Shown here piece after piece: positions 1 to 5,622 of a stretch of 13,462 nt of DNA. The number at the start of each line of letters is the position of its first letter. Position 1 is the stretch's first letter. This stretch comes from Bacteroidota bacterium (lineage in GTDB: Bacteria > Bacteroidota > Bacteroidia > Bacteroidales > UBA10428). The notes beneath the pieces were generated by a model. The model had not been told where the DNA came from, did not search any database, and was given only the letters and a program-made list of their open reading frames with translations. Location of the stretch: positions 1 through 13,462 of the forward strand of contig JAHEEB010000024.1 of the NCBI GenBank assembly GCA_024640925.1, read 5' to 3'. Both the position numbers and the translations under genes were made by a program.

Positions 1-1
1 A

Positions 2-304
2 AAACTTTACCTGCCTGGGCGCACAAGAGAACTTGCTAACAGGTTAGGCTTAAAGATTGGAGAAGTACAGGTACGCAATAATAAAACCCGCTGGGGAAGC
101 TGTTCCGGTAAGGATGGCATTAGCCTGAATATTCACTTGATGCGTTTACCGGATAATTTATGCGATTATGTGATTGTTCACGAGCTGGGACATGTTGTCC
201 ATAAAAACCACAGCAAAAAATACTGGGATTTCCTGGAACAGGTTCTCCCGGGGGCTAAAAATCTGGACAAAGAGTTGAATAAATACCACCTGGTTTATTG
301 GTGA
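2..304 (+). CDS. YgjP/DUF45-family zinc metallopeptidase, C-terminal part (5' end outside window)
   Basis: The reading frame is open from base 2 to a TGA at 302-304 and gives about 100 residues. It contains the family's signature blocks: NNKTRWGSCS (residues 26-35), then HELGH (60-64) and HKNHSKKYW (67-75). The two HELGH histidines and the histidine of NHS are the expected zinc ligands, and the glutamate is the catalytic base. This is the M48-like, SprT-related YgjP (DUF45) fold. Complete members are roughly 230 residues, so more than half the protein lies upstream of the window. The role is predicted to be a cytoplasmic metal-dependent peptidase; the substrate is unknown. No signal peptide or membrane segment is visible in the part present. 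It is followed by a non-coding gap, so it is probably the last gene of its transcript. Confidence 0.88.
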   Translation, partial: KLYLPGRTRELANRLGLKIGEVQVRNNKTRWGSCSGKDGISLNIHLMRLPDNLCDYVIVHELGHVVHKNHSKKYWDFLEQVLPGAKNLDKELNKYHLVYW

Positions 305-390
305 AGAATTAGATATTTTTACTGATAAAATTTTACATACTTCTTTGAAATGGATTAAAACCAGTGTAAAATTTGTCTTAAAAATAATTA

Positions 391-433
391 ACAGGCTTTT
401 TCTTCCATTATGAGTAATTAAGAAAAATCCTGT
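391..433 (+). terminator. Stem-loop after the metallopeptidase gene, possible terminator
   Basis: Arms 391-404 and 420-433 pair over 14 positions with a single mismatch around a 15-base loop. The hairpin starts 87 bases after the metallopeptidase stop codon. On the plus strand the bases after the stem are mixed (CTATTCC), not a clean T-run, so this is a weak intrinsic terminator or an mRNA 3'-end stabiliser. The rest of the gap 305-568 holds a second inverted repeat (10-base arms 328-337 and 365-374), two tiny overlapping ORFs and a promoter. Confidence 0.35.
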
Positions 434-515
434 CTATTCCTTTATTGAAGTTATCTATGAAAATATTTATCAATTTATCGTTATCACCTGTCAAAGTATG
501 AAACTAACGATCGGA

Positions 516-543
516 TTTGTAGGATTAGTTTTCATTATATTTG
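516..543 (+). promoter_or_regulatory. Bacteroidota-type promoter for the 569-1255 gene
   Basis: TATATTTG at 536-543 is an exact match to the Bacteroidota -7 box TAnnTTTG, with TTTG at 516-519 as a possible -33 element. The spacing of 16 bases is a little shorter than usual. Transcription would start near 549-551, leaving a leader of about 18-20 bases before the ATG at 569. There is no Shine-Dalgarno sequence before that ATG, as is common in this phylum. Confidence 0.5.
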
Positions 544-568
544 CTTATAACCAATTAATAACTAAACT

Positions 569-1255
569 ATGAAACAAGTACAATTAATCATTATCCTCTT
601 TGTAATTGGGCTAATTCCATCTAAATCTCAAAATTGTAAAGCATATATTCCCGGAAAGGTTGGAACCGAGATTGAATTAACCCAATATGATAAAAAAGGC
701 AAACCGACCAACATCAATCGCCAAAAGCTCACTAATATCAGAAATTCCGGCGACACCACCATTTTTGATATTCATCAGGTAATTACAGATGAAAAAGGCC
801 AGGAACCTATGGAAAACAATTTTTCCTTTAAATGCCTTGGGGAAACATTTTTTATCGATATGGATGCCTATGTTGACCAAAAACAAATGGAATCGTATAA
901 AAATATGGATGTTAAAATTACTACCAGCGAAGCTGATATCCCTGCTTCAGCTGCGGCAGGACAAACCCTCAAAGATGGCTTTTTTAAGATGGAAATGATG
1001 GCTGGTGCAATACCCATGACTATTAAGGTCGACCTAATTAACAGAAAAGTTGAAGGGTTCGAAACCATAACAACTCCTGCCGGATCATTTGAATGTATCA
1101 AACTATCGCAGGACATTAAATCTCAGTTTGGATTTGTAAAAGTCGCCGGGCATTCGATAACCTGGTATTCCGAAAATGTTGGTACAGTAAAATCAGAAAA
1201 TTATAATCAGGATAAGCTTACCTCTTATATGCTTCTGACAAAAATAACGAAGTAA
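569..1255 (+). CDS. Secreted DUF3108/TapB-like protein
   Basis: This 228-residue protein starts with a signal peptide (hydrophobic residues about 5-17, likely cleavage near SKS-QN, 18-22). There is no clear lipobox. The C-terminal half has the pattern I associate with DUF3108/TapB-like proteins of Bacteroidota: TTPAGSFECIKL (168-179), then a TWYSENVGTVKSENYN block (198-213) resembling the family's W(Y)-x-x-x-VG-x-V(K/R)-(S/T)E motif. The fold is probably a beta-rich, lipoprotein-carrier-like barrel acting in the periplasm or cell envelope; no ligand is known. The ATG follows an exact TAnnTTTG promoter, and a strong terminator follows the stop, so it is probably transcribed alone. The family call comes from motif memory and is moderate; the signal peptide is clear. 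Confidence 0.75.
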   Translation: MKQVQLIIILFVIGLIPSKSQNCKAYIPGKVGTEIELTQYDKKGKPTNINRQKLTNIRNSGDTTIFDIHQVITDEKGQEPMENNFSFKCLGETFFIDMDAYVDQKQMESYKNMDVKITTSEADIPASAAAGQTLKDGFFKMEMMAGAIPMTIKVDLINRKVEGFETITTPAGSFECIKLSQDIKSQFGFVKVAGHSITWYSENVGTVKSENYNQDKLTSYMLLTKITK

Positions 1256-1274
1256 TATTTCTTTTTCTTTTATT

Positions 1275-1318
1275 AAAAGAGGCTGTTCCAGATACCTGAA
1301 ATAGGACGGCCTCTTTTT
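1275..1318. terminator. Bidirectional intrinsic terminator between convergent genes
   Basis: Arms 1275-1288 and 1304-1317 form a 14-pair stem (two G-T wobbles) with a 15-base loop and a GC-rich middle (GAGGC). T5 at 1314-1318 ends the plus-strand side, and A4 at 1275-1278 gives a T-run on the minus strand. It lies 19 bases after the plus-strand gene ending at 1255 and 66 bases after the minus-strand gene ending at 1384, so it can serve both. Confidence 0.85.
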
Positions 1319-1383
1319 ATCTTATGAATGTCTTCTATTGATTAAGTTTAAACTAATCGTTTTTCTGATCAGAACTCTGGTTT

Positions 1384-1860
1384 TCAACCATATGTTCCAA
1401 CCATTCCATAAACATTCTTTCCTTCAACCTGTTTTACAGAAATCATCCAGGTTACATTTATATCAGATGATGGTCCGGTTAATTTATAGGTAATAATATA
1501 AATGTCCTGATCCGGTATAATACTGGTATTTTCCATTGCTTTAACTTTTCCAAACTCAATACATTCATATGTATCTGGATTGTCAGCACGATACCCGCAT
1601 TGAAATTCATTTAGAAATTGTTGTGTGTTTCCCTTTAAAAGTCCATCGTGTTGAGCTCTCCGGTAATCTTCTTCCATCATCGACATAACTTTTACTTTAT
1701 CTCCGGCTATCAAAGCTGATTCAAAGTTTTTCAAAAACTGATAAACCTCAGTTGGTATATCCTGTGCATCTCCCAAAACAACAGCTCTGCTTTGGATTGG
1801 AAAAAACAAGAACAGTAAAAATGAAATCGAAACGACCCATATTCTACTAGATGTTCTCAT
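1384..1860 (-). CDS. Small exported protein, possible NTF2/SnoaL-like fold
   Basis: This 158-residue protein has an N-terminal export signal: RTSSR followed by a hydrophobic run at about 8-21, with likely cleavage near QSRA (23-26). The mature part opens with a helix of the type FLKNFESALIAGDKVKVMSMM (42-62) and then an EEDYRRAQHDG segment. This resembles the first helices of NTF2/SnoaL-like proteins, where a helix is followed by 'gD...l..l...dy'. The remaining strands (TYECIEFGKVKAME, IYIITYKLTG, VTWMISVKQVEG) suit that curved sheet. Two cysteines (88 and 100) could form a disulphide after export. It is the last gene of the operon, 8 bases after the epimerase stop. No catalytic residues are recognisable, so it may bind a ligand or be structural. 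The family call is tentative; the ORF and its export are well supported. Confidence 0.7.
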   Translation of the reverse strand: MRTSSRIWVVSISFLLFLFFPIQSRAVVLGDAQDIPTEVYQFLKNFESALIAGDKVKVMSMMEEDYRRAQHDGLLKGNTQQFLNEFQCGYRADNPDTYECIEFGKVKAMENTSIIPDQDIYIITYKLTGPSSDINVTWMISVKQVEGKNVYGMVGTYG

Positions 1861-1868
1861 GGATTTTT

Positions 1869-2942
1869 TTATTTTTCAAGAACCGACAATATTTTATCTG
1901 CTGAATGACCATCTCCATAAAGTGAATTCATTTTTGGGAATGTTTGTCCCATATAATTCCTGAATGAATTTACAATTTTTTCTGAATTTGAACCCACTAA
2001 GGTATTCACTTTATTATTTATCAGCTCTATCCATTCAGTTTCGTCACGTAATGTAATACAATATTTGTTAAAAAAGTAGGCTTCTTTTTGAATTCCTCCA
2101 CTATCGGTCATTACAAGAGATGTATTTTTAAGCAGTTCGATCATATCAAAGTAACCTACAGGTTCAACAGGTTCGAAACCAAGTTTTAGTCCAGTCTCGT
2201 TGAGTATTTTTCTTGTTCTTGGATGAAGTGGGAGAATTACCCGTAGTTCATCATTAACCTGGTTTAACGCTTCTACTATTGATTTTAAACGATTGGGACT
2301 ATCTGTGTTTTCTTGTCTATGAACTGTGCAAAGTACAAACTCCCCCGGTTTAAGATTTTGTTTATGAAACCATTCCGCTTTTCCTGCAGAATTATTGCTA
2401 TAATATAAAGCCGCATCGTACATAACATCACCGGAGTGATAGATTTGGTTATCGAAATTGTCAAACCCTTCAAGCTTAAGGTTATTGATTGCCGTTTGTG
2501 TCGGACAAAACAAATAATCTGAAATCCTATCGGTTAATATACGGTTTATCTCCTCAGGCATAGCCATATTAAACGAACGCAATCCAGCCTCCACATGAGC
2601 TACTTTAACCATTATTTTTTTAGCCGCAAGTGCACCAGCAATGGTTGAATTTGTATCGCCATAAACCATAAGTATGTCGGGCTTTTCAGCTATAATCACC
2701 TTTTCAATTTCCTCAATCATTCGACCTGTCATAGCTCCATGGCTCATGCTGTTAATATTCAGGTTGTAATGAGGGAAAGGGATTTCCATCTCATCGAAAA
2801 AAATATCCGACATGTTTTTATCGAAATGCTGACCTGTATGTACCAGTATTTCTTCGATATTAAAATCTTTAACTCTCCTGCTCACAGCAGCAGCCTTAAT
2901 AAATTGAGGACGAGCACCTATTATGGTTAGAATCTTAGGCAT
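1869..2942 (-). CDS. wecB: Non-hydrolysing UDP-N-acetylglucosamine 2-epimerase family (WecB/WbpI type)
   Basis: This 357-residue cytoplasmic GT-B-fold enzyme interconverts UDP-GlcNAc-type sugars with their ManNAc-type 2-epimers. Signature blocks occur in order: GARPQFIKAA (9-18), VHTGQHFD (34-41), GDTNST (95-100), HVEAGLRSFN (116-125), MPEEINRILTD (128-138), VHRQEN (207-212) and TDSGGIQKEA (279-288). Asp96, Glu118, Glu131 and His208 match the conserved catalytic and binding residues of E. coli WecB (D95, E117, E131, H213), so the enzyme looks intact and full length. The blocks HFDKNMSDIFFDEMEIP, SFNMAMPEEINRILTD and LRDETEWIEL look more like WbpI/WlbD, which epimerises UDP-2,3-diacetamido-glucuronate, than like WecB proper. 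The substrate is therefore open. Its ATG lies inside the end of the yfhO-like gene (8-base overlap), which suggests translational coupling. Confidence 0.93.
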   Translation of the reverse strand: MPKILTIIGARPQFIKAAAVSRRVKDFNIEEILVHTGQHFDKNMSDIFFDEMEIPFPHYNLNINSMSHGAMTGRMIEEIEKVIIAEKPDILMVYGDTNSTIAGALAAKKIMVKVAHVEAGLRSFNMAMPEEINRILTDRISDYLFCPTQTAINNLKLEGFDNFDNQIYHSGDVMYDAALYYSNNSAGKAEWFHKQNLKPGEFVLCTVHRQENTDSPNRLKSIVEALNQVNDELRVILPLHPRTRKILNETGLKLGFEPVEPVGYFDMIELLKNTSLVMTDSGGIQKEAYFFNKYCITLRDETEWIELINNKVNTLVGSNSEKIVNSFRNYMGQTFPKMNSLYGDGHSADKILSVLEK

Positions 2943-5439
2943 CCGCTTTTTTACTCGTTTTCGATGTGTAAAAAGGATAGATTATAGATCCAATAAAAAG
3001 TAGAAGCAATAATACAGAACTTGCCTTGGATATTTTTTCACCAAGATAATATGATTGAGGTTTAAAATTAAACTCAATGGTATGATTTCCCTTGGGAATT
3101 TTCAACGCCCTTAATAAATAATTTGAGCGTATATATTCTACTTCTGCCCCATCGACTGTAACAATCCAACCTTTGGGGTAATATATCTCAGAAAATACAG
3201 CTAATTGATCACTTTTAGAGGACGATTCATAAATAAGCCTGTTGGGGCTGTATTCTTTTAACCTGATAAATGCTATGGAATCATTAACCGTTGGAGTAAA
3301 CCCTTCTAAAGCTCCCTTATACCGTTGATCAATAACAACCTGGCTGTCCACCTTAATTTTGCCGATCAAATCCATTTCTTCGTTTGCATCCTTAGCCCAT
3401 ACAATTTCTTTAGCAAACCATACACTCCCCAATGCTTTTTGATTTAAAACAGGTGCCTTATCAGGGCTATAAATTAAATATTTTGTATTGAGCATATTTA
3501 AGGTTGGGCATTGTTCAAATGCTTTGTTAATGTCTGTCCCTTTATTAAGATCTGCAAATAATTGCTGGATTTCGGGTTGAATCCGGAATTCAATCAATTC
3601 CTGGTAACGTTTCATTTTTGCTCCGGAATATCCACCTAATGATTTATGAAAATAGGAGGTAGTAGCTTCATTAAAAATATCGACAGAAGCGTTGAGTACC
3701 CGATAATCCTGTTCCGGATCTTGCAAAATTATTTGATCAGCAACCGATTCGGTGAAAAGTGTTTTTTGTTTTTGTTTGGGCATAAAATTATCTTCGTTCA
3801 GATATCGTTTCCCAACACCCCACATATCAATAAGTATGAGTAATCCAAGGCCAACAATAAAATGGAGTAGCTTAATTTTCTCCTTAACAAACACGAATAT
3901 AAGTGCAGCTGCTACTAAAATAAAAAACAAAGAACGCCATGCATCTGTGCGAAACATGGTTGCCCTGTCGGCTTGCAATGAGTCAACAAAATCTGTTGCT
4001 CCTTTAGCAATATATTGGCTGTCAGTTAAAGCTTCGAAATTAAAGAGTGCCTTTGCAAACAAGATAAAAAACAAAATTAGTCCTCCGACAATTGCTGTTG
4101 AATATTTCAGCCCATTTAATATTTCTTTCTTTGTGATATTTCCTTTGATAATTCTATCAAGTGCTAAAAGAGCAAGCAAAGGAATTGTAAATTCGGCTAT
4201 AATAAGTGTGATAGAAACTGCCCTGAATTTGTTGTAACCTGGCAAATAATCGAGTAAAAAATTAGTAATATGCGGTACGTTTTTGCCCCATGCCAATACA
4301 AAAGAAACTATTGTTGCGGCTAAAATCCACCACCTATACTTATTCTCAACAAGAAATAATCCTAAAATAAACAGGAAACAAACAATAGCCCCAGCATAAA
4401 CCGGTCCTGAAGTAGAGGACTGTTTACCCCAATAAGTAGGCATTTGTTGTATAGTTTTTTTTGCTTCTGCTCTACCTTGAACTTTAGTCAAAAAATCAAA
4501 TGTTTTCGAACTTTCAGACAGAGGACTTACAGAAGCACCGCCCATAAAATTCGGAATAAGGAAGGTGAATGTTTCGGGAATACCATAACTCCAGGCGGTC
4601 ACATAATCTTTATCCAGACCGGAAGTTTGATTTTGGGCATCTATTTTTAGTTCAGATTTGCTACGTGTGGAGAATTTGCCATACTCATAAGTAGTCCATA
4701 AGCTTTGAAAGTTCACTCCTATGGCAATTAATGCCATTATTGAGACAAAAGCAGAGGATATAAAGAAATTCTTAATCGTATTTTTCTTAATACTAAAAAT
4801 AAAAAGACTGACAATAAAAAAAAGTAATATTATTGCTGTGTAGTAAGTAATCTGCAAGTGGTTGACAAAAAGCTGCAATGCTAAAGATAATCCGAACACG
4901 GTGCTACCTAAGAGTTTTTTATCCAATTTTTCATCCTGGAAAGCTAAGTAAAACCCTCCGATCATGGGAGGCAAATAGCCCAACGCCATAACTTTTGAAA
5001 TATGACCTACAGAAATAATTATAAAAAAATAGGACGAAAAAGCATAAGCAATTGCACCAACAGCCGAGAGTTTTAGGTTAGATGTAAAACTTAATGCACA
5101 AACATAAAATCCGATTAAAAAAAGGAAAATGTGAGCTGCCGGACGTTTATGGAAAATATTTAAAACATTATGAATTTTCTGAATAATATAAGTCTTTTGA
5201 GAATTAGAAATAAGAAAGGTTGGCATACCTCCAAATGCACTATTTGTCCATAAAGCAACTTCCCCGGTCTTTTTTTCAAAGTCAGCCTTTTCTTTTGACA
5301 TTCCTAAATACTGGTTTTTGTCTGACTGAAATAATACCTTATTGTCGAGTTGAGGTAAGCAGAATATAAACGAAATCACCAAAAATATGCCAATTATAAT
5401 CAGATGTTCTGATAGATTTTTAAACCTGATTTTTTCCAT
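2935..5439 (-). CDS. YfhO-family polytopic membrane protein (GT-C-like)
   Basis: This 834-residue protein has about 14 predicted membrane segments. One is at 12-28, then clusters at 103-245, 348-427, 447-465 and 502-540, and a final helix at 806-823. A large extracytoplasmic stretch lies at about 545-800. The first loop carries the family's QSDKNQY (38-44) and LWTNSAFGGMPTF (63-75) motifs, typical of Bacteroidota YfhO proteins. The later GGYSGAKMKRYQELIE stretch (602-617) and the KGWIVTVDGAEVEYIRSNY-type beta domain near 756-774 are also usual. B. subtilis YfhO is linked to glycosylation of lipoteichoic acid, so a lipid-sugar-dependent glycosyltransferase role outside the membrane is the family-level expectation, not shown here. 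It is first in an operon with the epimerase and the NTF2-like gene. The length is normal and no damage is visible. Confidence 0.9.
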   Translation of the reverse strand: MEKIRFKNLSEHLIIIGIFLVISFIFCLPQLDNKVLFQSDKNQYLGMSKEKADFEKKTGEVALWTNSAFGGMPTFLISNSQKTYIIQKIHNVLNIFHKRPAAHIFLFLIGFYVCALSFTSNLKLSAVGAIAYAFSSYFFIIISVGHISKVMALGYLPPMIGGFYLAFQDEKLDKKLLGSTVFGLSLALQLFVNHLQITYYTAIILLFFIVSLFIFSIKKNTIKNFFISSAFVSIMALIAIGVNFQSLWTTYEYGKFSTRSKSELKIDAQNQTSGLDKDYVTAWSYGIPETFTFLIPNFMGGASVSPLSESSKTFDFLTKVQGRAEAKKTIQQMPTYWGKQSSTSGPVYAGAIVCFLFILGLFLVENKYRWWILAATIVSFVLAWGKNVPHITNFLLDYLPGYNKFRAVSITLIIAEFTIPLLALLALDRIIKGNITKKEILNGLKYSTAIVGGLILFFILFAKALFNFEALTDSQYIAKGATDFVDSLQADRATMFRTDAWRSLFFILVAAALIFVFVKEKIKLLHFIVGLGLLILIDMWGVGKRYLNEDNFMPKQKQKTLFTESVADQIILQDPEQDYRVLNASVDIFNEATTSYFHKSLGGYSGAKMKRYQELIEFRIQPEIQQLFADLNKGTDINKAFEQCPTLNMLNTKYLIYSPDKAPVLNQKALGSVWFAKEIVWAKDANEEMDLIGKIKVDSQVVIDQRYKGALEGFTPTVNDSIAFIRLKEYSPNRLIYESSSKSDQLAVFSEIYYPKGWIVTVDGAEVEYIRSNYLLRALKIPKGNHTIEFNFKPQSYYLGEKISKASSVLLLLLFIGSIIYPFYTSKTSKKADA

Positions 5440-5516
5440 CTTTTAAGATTTTTGTTGTATTAATTTAGTTTTATGATTTAGTATTCTCCACTATATTCCA
5501 CAATTCCTGAATAAAG

Positions 5517-5590
5517 TTTTTAGCAAAATGCTAAAAAAAAGATACATCTGCAGGAAATAGAAGAAAATTTTCTATTCCTGCAAATGTATC
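5517..5590 (-). terminator. Terminator of the T9SS cargo gene, with a second hairpin
   Basis: On the minus strand, 33 bases after the stop codon, arms 5590-5572 and 5560-5541 pair almost fully (one mismatch, one bulge). The stem closes on an A/T-rich palindromic centre (AGAAAATTTTCT, 5562-5573). T8 follows directly (A8 at 5533-5540 on the plus strand), a textbook intrinsic terminator. A second perfect 9-pair hairpin with a 3-base loop (5517-5525 and 5529-5537) overlaps the T-run. The promoter-proximal arm also contains the box TACATTTG, treated separately. Confidence 0.8.
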
Positions 5591-5597
5591 AATTATT
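5578..5597 (-). repeat. 20-base exact repeat, copy 1 (upstream of the yfhO-like operon)
   Basis: Bases 5578-5597 are identical to 12798-12817. Read on the minus strand, the unit runs AATAATTGATACATTTGCAG. Similarity continues upstream with a 2-base gap (ATAAAGAATAATTG here, ATAAAATAATTG in copy 2). Both copies are intergenic, lie on the same strand and sit ahead of a glycan operon. Confidence 0.75.
5581..5588 (-). promoter_or_regulatory. Candidate -7 box for the yfhO-epimerase-NTF2 operon
   Basis: The minus strand reads TACATTTG followed by C, an exact TAnnTTTG match. It is the only one I see between the T9SS gene and the yfhO start at 5439. No clear -33 TTG lies at the usual distance. Transcription would start near 5574-5576, inside the terminator stem, giving a leader of about 135 bases. 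Support comes from the identical box ahead of the second glycan operon. Confidence 0.45.
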
Positions 5598-5622
5598 CTT
5601 TATTGAAAATAAAATGTTAGAG

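Noticed and set aside
328..374. 10-base inverted repeat AAATTTTACA/TGTAAAATTT after the metallopeptidase gene
   Set aside because: It is AT-only apart from one pair per arm, the loop is 27 bases, and no T-run follows. It is too weak for a separate terminator call.
3752..4237. 161-codon plus-strand ORF inside the yfhO-like gene
   Set aside because: It is antisense to a clear membrane-protein gene. Its composition is that of the complement of hydrophobic codons, with no domain or promoter.
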